NCBI GenBank assembly: GCA_937957775.1
Contig: CALFXV010000224.1
Location: 1 to 13,488 of the forward strand
DNA: 13,488 nucleotides
Direction of reading: 5' to 3'
Source of the DNA: an uncultured Methylotenera sp.
GTDB lineage: Bacteria; Pseudomonadota; Gammaproteobacteria; Burkholderiales; Methylophilaceae
Made by a program: the position numbers and the translations under genes. Below, piece after piece: positions 7,467 through 13,488 of this stretch; within the stretch, counting starts at the first letter, position 1, and each line of letters begins with the position of its first letter. Under the pieces are notes generated by a model. It worked only from the letters and a program-made list of their open reading frames with translations. It searched no databases and was not told the origin of the DNA.

Positions 7467-8237
7467 TTACCAGCGTTTGTTGTCTGGTGTGTTTTCTAAT
7501 AAAGGTTTTAATTTCAATGAGATGGTGTCGCGCGCTCTAAAAATACGCGAACGTACTGTGCCTATCGGGCAATTCATAACCGTGGCAATTTCTTCATAGC
7601 TCAAGCCTTCAATTTCCCGCAAGGTAATGGCCGTGCGCAATTCTTCAGGCAAGCCGGCCACCGTGTCGTTCACGGTTTGGGCGATTTGCTTGGTCATCAT
7701 GGATGACTCGGGCGTTTCCATGGTACGTAACTCGTCGCCGTCCTCAAAGTTTTCCGCGTCTTCCAACTCAATACCAGTGCTAACACTGGGGCGGCGTTTT
7801 AATGACACCAAGTAATTTTTAGCCGTGTTAATGCCGATGCGGTATAGCCAAGTGTAAAAAGCACTGTCGCCACGGAAATTAGGCAGCGCGCGGTAGGCCT
7901 TAATGAAGGTGTCTTGCACGATGTCTTCAATCTCGGATTGATCGCGCACCATGCGTGATAACAAACGGGCTAGCTTGCGTTGGTATTTGTCTACCAACAT
8001 AGAGAAGGCACGCTTATCACCGCGTTGCGCACGCAACACCAATTCGTGGTCTATCTCTCGATTTTCTAGGGATGTATTGGCTACCAAGCTTAAATGTCCG
8101 TTAGGTTTAGTCTGCTGTGAGCTTTCGGCTGGACTGGGGGTATCACTCAATTTTTTTTCGGTTTTGGCAGTATAACCTTGAGCAGCGACTTGTACTAAAT
8201 TTAGTTGGGTAAAATTGACCACTTCCGCAAAATGCAT
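7467..8237 (-). CDS. rpoE: RNA polymerase sigma-E factor (RpoE/AlgU) with N-terminal extension
   Basis: This ECF sigma factor drives the envelope-stress regulon. Numbered from the ATG at 8237 (256 residues), region 2 is at about 65-145 (QRGDKRAF, DIVQDTFIKAYRAL, FRGDSAFYTWLYRI) and region 4 at about 190-240 (LPEELRTAITLRE, then the helix-turn-helix with GTVRSRIFRAR). Family members are about 190-195 residues and begin near residue 58 here, so about 55 extra polar N-terminal residues are predicted. The ATG has a strong GGGAGAG site six bases upstream; a TTG at codon 8262-8264 is too early and lies before that site. A TTG at residue 51 would give a normal-length protein but has only a poor GGA upstream. 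Sigma factor identity is certain; the start is moderately supported. Confidence 0.95.
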   Translation of the reverse strand: MHFAEVVNFTQLNLVQVAAQGYTAKTEKKLSDTPSPAESSQQTKPNGHLSLVANTSLENREIDHELVLRAQRGDKRAFSMLVDKYQRKLARLLSRMVRDQSEIEDIVQDTFIKAYRALPNFRGDSAFYTWLYRIGINTAKNYLVSLKRRPSVSTGIELEDAENFEDGDELRTMETPESSMMTKQIAQTVNDTVAGLPEELRTAITLREIEGLSYEEIATVMNCPIGTVRSRIFRARDTISLKLKPLLENTPDNKRW

Positions 8238-8243
8238 TTTGTT

Positions 8244-8250
8244 CTCTCCC
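8244..8250 (-). promoter_or_regulatory. Ribosome binding site that sets the extended rpoE start
   Basis: GGGAGAG on the minus strand lies six bases before the ATG at 8235-8237. It is the strongest Shine-Dalgarno match near rpoE and is the main reason to accept the long N-terminus rather than the internal TTG start. Confidence 0.7.
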
Positions 8251-8317
8251 TTATTCACCTGCAAACTACACTGGTTTTAATTTTGTTTGGCTAATCCGTC
8301 ATTTCTATTGCCTTTTA

Positions 8318-8347
8318 TCAAGACAAAGCTACACTCTCAATAGTTCC
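8318..8347 (-). promoter_or_regulatory. Sigma-E-type autoregulatory promoter of the rpoE operon
   Basis: On the minus strand GGAACTA (-35, GGAACT at 8342-8347) is followed after 17 bases by TCTTGA (-10 region, 8318-8323). This fits the known sigma-E/AlgU pattern GAACTT-N16/17-TCTGA with one change in each box. Transcription would begin near 8311, leaving about 73 bases before the rpoE ATG. Autoregulation of rpoE through such a promoter is established in E. coli and Pseudomonas; here it is inferred from the motif. The site lies in the 159-base region shared with divergent nadB. Confidence 0.65.
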
Positions 8348-8396
8348 AGCAAACACCATCGAATGTTTAACTTTCTCAAGACACAACAAAACCCGT

Positions 8397-10040
8397 ATGC
8401 AGCAATTTGATGTACTCGTAATTGGTAGTGGCTTGGCCGGCTTAAGCACGGCCCTGCGCTTGGCTGAGCATAAAAAAGTCTGCTTAGTCAGCAAGCGCAG
8501 CATTAACGACACGGCCAGCGATTGGGCGCAAGGCGGCATTGCCGCGGTGCTGACCGATGACGATTCAATAGAAAGCCACGTACAAGACACGCTCAACGCC
8601 GGTGGCGGTTTGTGCGATGAGACGGTGACTAAGATGGTGGCTGAACAAGCCAAAGGCGCGGTGCAATGGCTAATAGAACTAGGCGTGGGTTTTACCCGCA
8701 CGGCCAACGACCAAGGCTTTCACCTAACCCGTGAAGGCGGCCACAGCCACAGACGCATCATCCACGCGGCCGACACCACTGGTCACGCGGTGCAAACCAC
8801 CTTGTCCGATAAAGTAAAGCAACACCCCAACATCAGCCTGCTGGAAAACCACATTGCAGTGGATTTAATCACCGCCAGAAAAATGTCCAGCAAAGGCACG
8901 TCACAGCCGCCCGCATCCGAGTACCACAGCGATGCCAACGCTTGTTTGGGCGCTTACGTTTTGGATAAAACCACAGGCAAAGTAATCACCATCGCCGCGC
9001 AAAACACCGTGTTGGCCACCGGCGGTGCCGGCAAAGTGTATTTGTACACCACCAACCCAGACATCAGCACCGGCGACGGCATGGCCATGGCATGGCGGGC
9101 CGGTTGCCGCGTGGCCAACATGGAATTCATCCAATTCCACCCGACCTGTTTATTTCACCCGCATGCCAAATCGTTTTTAATCAGCGAAGTGGTGCGCGGC
9201 GAAGGCGGCTTGCTCAAGCTGCCAGACGGCAGCCGCTTCATGTTGGAACACGACGAACGGCTGGAACTGGCGCCGCGGGATGTGGTGGCACGGGCCATTG
9301 ACTTTGAAATGAAAAAACGCGGTTTGGATTGCGTCTATTTGGATATTAGCGACAAACCCTTAGCCTTCATTGAGTCGCATTTTCCTAACATTTACCAACG
9401 CTGCTTAAGCTATGGCATAGACATCAGCAAAACACCTATCCCGGTGGTGCCGGCGGCGCATTACAGTTGCGGCGGCGTCATGACCGATGACAAAGGCCGC
9501 ACCGACATCAAGCATTTGTATGCCGTAGGCGAAACCGCCTGCACCGGCTTGCACGGTGCCAACCGCTTGGCCAGCAACTCCCTATTGGAATGCTTGGTGT
9601 TTGGGCAAACGGCCGCCGCCGACATCATAAGCCAAGCCAATAAAGCCTCGCCAAGCCTACCGGACTGGGACGAAAGCCGCGTAACCGACGCCGATGAAGA
9701 AGTGCTCATCACCCACACCTGGGAAGAGTTACGCCGTTTTATGTGGAATTACGTGGGCATCGTGCGCACAGACAAGCGCTTGAGTCGGGCCCTGCACCGC
9801 ATCCACATGTTGCGCGATGAAGTGGACGAGTTTTACAACAACTTTAAAATCAGCAACGACTTAATCGAGCTGCGCAATCTATTGCAAGTGGCGCAACTGA
9901 TTGTGGAAAGCGCCATTTCTCGCAAAGAAAGCCGCGGCCTGCATTTCAGCAAAGACCACCCGCAGACCGAAGCCGAACCCATCCCCACGGTGCTAGAACC
10001 GCTTAATTACGACAGCCTGCTGGAGCGCAAAGCCCAATAG
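8397..10040 (+). CDS. nadB: L-aspartate oxidase (NadB)
   Basis: NadB is a cytoplasmic FAD enzyme that oxidises L-aspartate to iminoaspartate, the first step of de novo NAD synthesis; NadA uses the product. The 547 residues open with a FAD-binding GSGLAG motif at 10-15 and contain the family's catalytic set E113 (TREGGHSH), H248 (QFHPT), R294 (APRDVVARA) and H355 (PAAHYSCGG), followed by [13 protein letters not shown] at 386-398. The C-terminal helical domain ([10 protein letters not shown]...RKESRGLHF) is complete. Compared with E. coli NadB, the spacing between E113 and H248 is about 12 residues longer, owing to a Ser/Pro-rich insert near 162-180. No clear ribosome site precedes the ATG. It is divergent from rpoE, the same arrangement as in Pseudomonas. 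Confidence 0.97.
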   Translation: MQQFDVLVIGSGLAGLSTALRLAEHKKVCLVSKRSINDTASDWAQGGIAAVLTDDDSIESHVQDTLNAGGGLCDETVTKMVAEQAKGAVQWLIELGVGFTRTANDQGFHLTREGGHSHRRIIHAADTTGHAVQTTLSDKVKQHPNISLLENHIAVDLITARKMSSKGTSQPPASEYHSDANACLGAYVLDKTTGKVITIAAQNTVLATGGAGKVYLYTTNPDISTGDGMAMAWRAGCRVANMEFIQFHPTCLFHPHAKSFLISEVVRGEGGLLKLPDGSRFMLEHDERLELAPRDVVARAIDFEMKKRGLDCVYLDISDKPLAFIESHFPNIYQRCLSYGIDISKTPIPVVPAAHYSCGGVMTDDKGRTDIKHLYAVGETACTGLHGANRLASNSLLECLVFGQTAAADIISQANKASPSLPDWDESRVTDADEEVLITHTWEELRRFMWNYVGIVRTDKRLSRALHRIHMLRDEVDEFYNNFKISNDLIELRNLLQVAQLIVESAISRKESRGLHFSKDHPQTEAEPIPTVLEPLNYDSLLERKAQ

Positions 10041-10321
10041 CACAGCCATTCCGCTGGGCGAACAGGTTTCACTGGCTTTAATTGCAATCTACCGTATAAT
10101 GCAGCCTCCCTATGCCAACCAATCAGCGTAGCGGTCCTTACCCTTAATCTTCTTGATTTTCAAATCATCCGAATGATTATTACCTTTGCCTACCTCGATT
10201 GGTGTTGCTCGTTTGTAATGGGTCGGCGATAGAAGCTCTGAATTCGTCTTGCGTGCAACGCTACATAAAATGCGCACCCATCCTTAATCAGCGCTTCGCT
10301 AACCCAAGCTGGAGCTACACT
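10041..10321 (+). promoter_or_regulatory. nadB-rhlE intergenic region: promoter and long rhlE leader
   Basis: A perfect -10 hexamer TATAAT lies at 10095-10100 without a good -35 partner; transcription would start near 10107, giving a leader of about 215 bases before the rhlE TTG. The leader can form small hairpins: AATCAT/ATGATT (10163-10168 with 10173-10178), GCGT/ACGC (10251-10254 with 10258-10261), and a longer-range pair ATGGGT/ACCCAT (10218-10223 with 10276-10281) enclosing the second. It ends in a good ribosome site, GGAG at 10311-10314. No terminator is seen after nadB. The in-frame open stretch from 10199 gives protein that does not resemble the helicase family and is treated as noncoding. 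Confidence 0.5.
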
Positions 10322-11812
10322 TTGAATACAGAAACAACAAGCCTTAACTTTGATCAGTTAGGATTATCCGCAGCCATATTGCGCGCCATTAACGACGCCG
10401 GCTACACCACCCCAACCCCGATTCAGGCCAAAGCCATTCCGCAAGTATTAAGCGGTGGCGACTTATTGGCCGGGGCCCAAACTGGCACCGGCAAAACGGC
10501 CGGCTTCACCCTACCCATATTGCATATCTTGAGCCAAAAGCCGGCGGATCCTAGCAGCAAAGGCCGACCACGTTGCTTAATGCTAACGCCCACCCGTGAA
10601 CTGGCGGCACAAATTGAAGAGTCCGTTAAGACTTACGGCAAATACTTACCCTTAAGCTCCACGGTGATTTTTGGTGGCGTGAACGCCAACCCACAAATTG
10701 CCCGATTAAAAAAACCACTGGATATTTTGGTTGCAACCCCAGGGCGCTTGCTAGACCATGCTAACCAAAAAAATGTGGATTTATCCGGCGTGGAAATTTT
10801 AGTGTTAGACGAAGCCGACCGCATGTTGGACATGGGTTTCATCCGCGACATTAAAAAAATACTCGCGATGCTGCCTAAAGCCAGACAAAATCTATTGTTC
10901 TCCGCCACCTTCTCAGACGAGATCAAGGGCTTGGCCGATGGCCTATTGCATAACCCAGGGTTTGTTGAAGTGGCCCGTCGCAACACCGCTTCCGAGATGG
11001 TCGAGCAAAGCGTGCACATGGTCGCGCAAAGCCATAAGCGCGAGCTGATGAGTTATTTAATTAAACAAAATGACTGGCAACAAGTGTTGGTGTTTACCCG
11101 CACCAAACACGGCGCCAATCGCTTGGCAGAAAAGCTGGTGAAAGACGGCATACAAGCCGCCGCCATCCATGGCAACAAAAGCCAAGGGGCGCGCACCAAG
11201 GCATTGGCGCAATTTAAAGACGGCAGCATGCGCGTCTTGGTCGCTACTGACATCGCGGCCCGCGGTTTAGACATAGACCAATTGCCACAAGTGGTTAACT
11301 TTGAATTGCCCAACGTGCCAGAGGATTACGTACACCGCATAGGCCGTACTGGCCGTGCCGGCAGCAGTGGCGCCGCCGTGTCGCTGGTAGACCGTGAAGA
11401 GTTGAAGTTCTTAAAAGACATTGAAAAACTCATCAAGCGCGAGATACCCAAACTGCCAGTGGAAGGCTTTACGCCTAACCCCAACCCGGAACCGGAAGCA
11501 CCGCGAGCGCCGCGCCAACCGCACGGTCGCCCACCACGTGGCCACCAACGCAGTGCCGGCAGCAATAAGCAAACCCAGCGCCCTCGTGAAGCCAACCAAG
11601 CAGCCCCACGCGGTGAGGCTCGTCCGGCCAGCAATAAAAATATGTCGGAAGCCGCACGCCATCAGGCCATGCCACAACCGGCCTTGTTTTCACCTACCGT
11701 GCCGCAAAACAATGGCCGCCGCCATAACCCAAATGGTGGCCAGCCTAAACCTGGAACAGCCAACCGTGGCAAACCGAGTAGCCCGCATCGCAGCGGCGGG
11801 CGTGGCCGATAA
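10322..11812 (+). CDS. rhlE: DEAD-box ATP-dependent RNA helicase, RhlE type
   Basis: This cytoplasmic ATP-dependent enzyme unwinds short RNA duplexes in ribosome assembly or RNA decay. Starting at the TTG at 10322 (GGAG seven bases upstream) it has 496 residues and all helicase motifs: Q-motif TPIQ (32-35), motif I AQTGTGKT (52-59), Ia PTRELA (90-95), TPGR (139-142), DEAD (163-166), SAT (194-196), ARGLD (313-317) and [10 protein letters not shown] (338-347). Residues from about 385 form a disordered Pro/Arg/Gln/Asn-rich basic tail ending GGRGR, typical of RhlE and useful for RNA binding. There is no in-frame ATG before the Q-motif region, so a TTG start is required. RhlE is preferred over SrmB or DeaD because of overall layout and tail; subgroup assignment is probable rather than certain. 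Confidence 0.93.
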   Translation: MNTETTSLNFDQLGLSAAILRAINDAGYTTPTPIQAKAIPQVLSGGDLLAGAQTGTGKTAGFTLPILHILSQKPADPSSKGRPRCLMLTPTRELAAQIEESVKTYGKYLPLSSTVIFGGVNANPQIARLKKPLDILVATPGRLLDHANQKNVDLSGVEILVLDEADRMLDMGFIRDIKKILAMLPKARQNLLFSATFSDEIKGLADGLLHNPGFVEVARRNTASEMVEQSVHMVAQSHKRELMSYLIKQNDWQQVLVFTRTKHGANRLAEKLVKDGIQAAAIHGNKSQGARTKALAQFKDGSMRVLVATDIAARGLDIDQLPQVVNFELPNVPEDYVHRIGRTGRAGSSGAAVSLVDREELKFLKDIEKLIKREIPKLPVEGFTPNPNPEPEAPRAPRQPHGRPPRGHQRSAGSNKQTQRPREANQAAPRGEARPASNKNMSEAARHQAMPQPALFSPTVPQNNGRRHNPNGGQPKPGTANRGKPSSPHRSGGRGR

Positions 11813-11899
11813 GGTGCATTTAGCCTTTTAGCAAAACCTAAAAATAGATTAAACTTCTATCCATTAAAATTTTACCCATTACCGATTTAGGACATCCCC

Positions 11900-12379
11900 A
11901 TGCAAATTGCAATGAACACAGTGGTATCAATGACTTACGAATTAAAAGACGCGGATGGCAACGTGCTTGAATCCAGCGCGGAGCCGGTTGCTTACTTGCA
12001 CGGCGGTTACGATAATATTTTCCCGAAAGTGGAAGAAGCCATGCACGGCAAAAACATCGGTGACGTGGTCATCGTCGACTTACAACCGGTTGATGCATTT
12101 GGCGAATACGATGAAGAATTGGTGCAAATTGAGCCAGCCAGTGCCTTCCCATCTAACGAACTCAAAGTAGGCATGCAGTTTGAAGGCGAAGACGAATCCG
12201 GCGAGGTGATTTTATACACCGTGACCGAGATTGCCGACGGCAAAGTCATTGTTGATGGCAACCACCCATGGGCAGGCGAACGCGTGGTATTCACCGCCAC
12301 CATTAAAGACGTGCGTGCGGCCAATAAAGAAGAAGTGAGCCACCAACACGTGCACGGTGCAGGCGGTCATCACCACTAG
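11900..12379 (+). CDS. slyD: FKBP-type peptidyl-prolyl isomerase SlyD
   Basis: This cytoplasmic prolyl isomerase/chaperone also carries metal, especially nickel, in its histidine-rich tail. The 159 residues show the FKBP half-domain (YELKDADGNVLESS, LHGGYDNIFPKVEEA), the insert-in-flap chaperone domain between about 70 and 120 (GEYDEELVQ to ELKVGMQF), and the conserved VDGNHPWAGERVVF return strand. The C-terminus is HQHVHGAGGHHH, shorter than in E. coli SlyD, which also has cysteines there; none are seen here. The start at 11900 is supported by AGGA seven bases upstream. It lies 87 bases after rhlE, with no obvious terminator between them, and ends at a strong terminator. Confidence 0.95.
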   Translation: MQIAMNTVVSMTYELKDADGNVLESSAEPVAYLHGGYDNIFPKVEEAMHGKNIGDVVIVDLQPVDAFGEYDEELVQIEPASAFPSNELKVGMQFEGEDESGEVILYTVTEIADGKVIVDGNHPWAGERVVFTATIKDVRAANKEEVSHQHVHGAGGHHH

Positions 12380-12393
12380 TTAGCAAATTAAAT

Positions 12394-12425
12394 AAAAAAG
12401 GCGCTCATCATCGAGCGCCTTTTTT
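12394..12425. terminator. Bidirectional rho-independent terminator between slyD and higA
   Basis: AAAAAAGGCGCTC (12394-12406) and GAGCGCCTTTTTT (12413-12425) are exact complements around the loop ATCATC. The GC stem of seven pairs is followed by a T run on both strands. It terminates slyD from the left and higBA, possibly also mutS read-through, from the right. Confidence 0.92.
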
Positions 12426-12451
12426 ATTGTCAGACACGGCCGTAAAGGGGA

Positions 12452-12757
12452 TTACGCTACTACTTGCATAGGATGAATTTCATGCGCAATCTTTTCACCC
12501 ACTAAGATTTGTGCCTGTTTAAGATCAAAACTCGTCTGCAGATTCAACCAAAACTGCGGAGTGGTATTGAAAAAATGAGCCAACCTTAGGGCAGTATCCG
12601 TTGTAATGCTGCGACGCTCACGAACCACTTCATTAATTCTTGGCGCAGGCACACGCAACTCGATAGATAGCGCATTCGCACTCATACCCAATGGGACTAG
12701 GTACTCTTCTCTAAGAATTTCGCCTGGGTGTATAGGCCTCATGTTGTTTTTAATCAT
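12452..12757 (-). CDS. higA: HigA-family antitoxin, XRE-type helix-turn-helix
   Basis: This is the antitoxin and autorepressor of a type II module; it neutralises HigB by binding it and represses its own operon. From the ATG at 12757 it has 101 residues, beginning with the family-typical MRPIHPGEIL motif (6-15) and containing an XRE helix-turn-helix at about 25-63 (SANALSIELRVPAPRINEVV then TALRLAHFF). The PQFWLNLQ stretch at 67-74 is also typical of HigA/VapI. The frame extends to 12841 but that part overlaps higB in another frame. A GAGGAG site (12764-12769) six bases upstream of the ATG fixes the start and overlaps the higB stop codon, so the antitoxin is coupled to toxin translation. The toxin-first order is the HigBA arrangement. 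Confidence 0.93.
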   Translation of the reverse strand: MIKNNMRPIHPGEILREEYLVPLGMSANALSIELRVPAPRINEVVRERRSITTDTALRLAHFFNTTPQFWLNLQTSFDLKQAQILVGEKIAHEIHPMQVVA

Positions 12758-12763
12758 CTCTAA

Positions 12764-12769
12764 CTCCTC
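12764..12769 (-). promoter_or_regulatory. higA ribosome binding site overlapping the higB stop
   Basis: GAGGAG on the minus strand shares two bases with the higB TGA (12768-12770) and lies six bases before the higA ATG. Ribosomes finishing higB would land on it, allowing efficient antitoxin synthesis, in contrast to higB, which has no ribosome site. Confidence 0.75.
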
Positions 12770-13049
12770 AGTGGTAATCCACAATCTCAACGCCTTCAGG
12801 GCCATTTGCTCCCCAAGTAAAGCAAACGCGCCATTGGTCATTGATGCGTATACTGTGCTGACCAGATCGATTCCCAGATAACTGCTCGAGTCGGTTTCCA
12901 GGGGGCGATCTTAAATCCCTTAATTCAACAGCATCATCTAACATCTGCAGTTTTCGTTCTGCTACGGATCTAATCTGATTAAACCGATGAGCTGGAAGTC
13001 CTTGGTAAAGGGACCTAGTGTCACTGCAACGAAAAGATAGTATAGCCAT
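12768..13049 (-). CDS. higB: HigB-family toxin, RelE/ParE-like mRNA interferase
   Basis: This ribosome-dependent mRNA endonuclease inhibits growth when free of HigA. The 93 residues match the HigB family: FRCSDTRSLYQG at the N-terminus, the ERKLQMLDDAVELRDL helix, the NRLEQLSGNRSGQHSIRIN segment, WRVCF, and the terminal catalytic-type D91-Y92-H93, which aligns with the D90-Y91-H92 end of Proteus HigB. The ATG at 13049 lies only five bases after a strong -10 box and lacks a Shine-Dalgarno sequence. The gene starts 50 bases after the mutS stop, on the same strand, and the antitoxin follows after nine bases. The protein appears intact. Confidence 0.92.
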   Translation of the reverse strand: MAILSFRCSDTRSLYQGLPAHRFNQIRSVAERKLQMLDDAVELRDLRSPPGNRLEQLSGNRSGQHSIRINDQWRVCFTWGANGPEGVEIVDYH

Positions 13050-13054
13050 TAAGA

Positions 13055-13083
13055 AATATATAACGCCACGCGTTAAACGTCAA
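13055..13083 (-). promoter_or_regulatory. higBA promoter with embedded palindromic operator
   Basis: On the minus strand TTGACG (-35, 13078-13083) and TATATT (-10, 13055-13060) are separated by exactly 17 bases, a near-consensus sigma-70 promoter. The spacer contains a perfect inverted repeat, TAACGC-GTG-GCGTTA (13061-13075), abutting the -10 box, the expected position for HigA binding and autorepression. The predicted start of transcription falls at or within one or two bases of the higB ATG, so the mRNA would be leaderless or nearly so. Confidence 0.82.
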
Positions 13084-13099
13084 GAGGATGATAACACCC

Positions 13100-13488
13100 T
13101 TAAACTGGGGTATCCAACAACTCTTTTAGTTGATACAAGGCATCCAATGCTTGCTTAGGCGTTAAATCATCGGCATGCAAGGCTTCCAACGCGTTAAGCG
13201 CAGGATGAACATGCAATTCAGCGGCAGGTTCAGCGCTACTAAACAGTTGCGATTGGGAGCTGTGACTGGCCACATTACTTTGCTCCAGTTGCGCCAGCTT
13301 GCGCTTCGCCGCGGCCACCACCGATTTAGGAATGCCGGCCAATTGCGCCACTTGCAAGCCGTAACTTTGGTTGGCCGCACCCTCTTCCACTTTATGCATA
13401 AATACGATGGATTTGTTGGCCACGCTACCGTGCTCCATGGCATCCAAATGAACGTTAGCCGCTTGTTTGAATTCATCGACAATGCGGG
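13100..13488 (-). CDS. mutS: DNA mismatch repair protein MutS, C-terminal part (5' end outside window)
   Basis: MutS recognises mismatches and recruits MutL. The visible 128 residues belong to the end of the ATPase domain and the tail: [44 protein letters not shown], and the extreme C-terminal [16 protein letters not shown] tetramerisation helix, all hallmarks of MutS. The frame is open to the window edge, so the upstream ATPase motifs are not seen here. The stop is at 13100-13102. No terminator lies between it and higB, so mutS transcripts may read into the toxin-antitoxin genes. Confidence 0.96.
   Translation of the reverse strand, partial: RIVDEFKQAANVHLDAMEHGSVANKSIVFMHKVEEGAANQSYGLQVAQLAGIPKSVVAAAKRKLAQLEQSNVASHSSQSQLFSSAEPAAELHVHPALNALEALHADDLTPKQALDALYQLKELLDTPV

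Noticed and set aside
8318..8707. Minus-strand open frame of 129 codons over the nadB 5' end
   Set aside because: It overlaps the FAD-binding region of nadB and the rpoE promoter, and the translation has no family features.
10199..10321. N-terminal 41-residue extension of RhlE from a TTG at 10199
   Set aside because: The residues are not helicase-like, no ribosome site precedes them, and a well-placed GGAG points to the TTG at 10322.
11326..11831. Several open frames on both strands across the rhlE 3' end
   Set aside because: They are shadows of the GC-rich, low-complexity basic tail of the helicase; composition alone explains them.
12758..12841. N-terminal extension of HigA overlapping higB
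   Set aside because: The strong GAGGAG and the family-typical MRPIHPGEIL start both support the ATG at 12757.
1..13488. tRNA, rRNA or intact insertion sequence
   Set aside because: No cloverleaf, rRNA core sequence, transposase or paired terminal repeats with target duplications were recognised by eye.

Overview
The window is ordinary chromosomal DNA from a bacterium of moderate GC content, very probably a gammaproteobacterium. The best evidence is the envelope-stress sigma-factor operon in the order rpoE-rseA-rseB-rseC-mucD (algU-mucA-mucB-mucC-mucD in Pseudomonas nomenclature), with nadB divergent at one end and lepA beyond mucD at the other, which is the classical Pseudomonas-type synteny. 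The flanking rhlE, slyD and mutS genes and the repeat content do not look specifically like Pseudomonas. A methanotroph-like or other non-pseudomonad gammaproteobacterium is possible, but I cannot fix the genus.

Layout, left to right. Positions 1-1550 (minus) carry most of lepA, with its 3' end outside the window. Positions 1712-3615 (plus) carry a two-gene unit, a YbhP-like phosphodiesterase and a ClsB-like cardiolipin synthase, with a 4-bp ATGA overlap. Positions 3616-3876 are a repeat island: an inverted pair of GTAG-headed REP elements, a second GTAG-headed family of palindromes, and a tandem octamer. Positions 3877-8237 (minus) hold the sigma-E operon, read from rpoE (right) to mucD (left). 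Positions 8238-8396 are the divergent rpoE/nadB control region with a sigma-E-like promoter. nadB (8397-10040), rhlE (10322-11812, after a long leader) and slyD (11900-12379) follow on the plus strand. A bidirectional terminator (12394-12425) separates slyD from a convergent higBA toxin-antitoxin module, and the window ends in the 3' part of mutS (minus).

How the genes fit together. RpoE is held by the inner-membrane anti-sigma factor RseA, which RseB protects in the periplasm. RseC is a membrane accessory protein and MucD is the periplasmic protease/chaperone that degrades misfolded proteins and damps the response. Cardiolipin synthesis by the neighbouring clsB is also an envelope function. 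nadB (NAD synthesis), rhlE (RNA remodelling), slyD (protein folding), lepA (translation) and mutS (mismatch repair) are housekeeping genes. higBA is the only clearly accessory gene module and looks like an insertion between mutS and slyD.

I found no convincing undescribed multi-gene system. The items most worth a second look are the N-terminal extension of RpoE, the higBA promoter whose spacer is a perfect operator palindrome and which leaves almost no 5' leader, the REP/palindrome/octamer island, and the rhlE leader.
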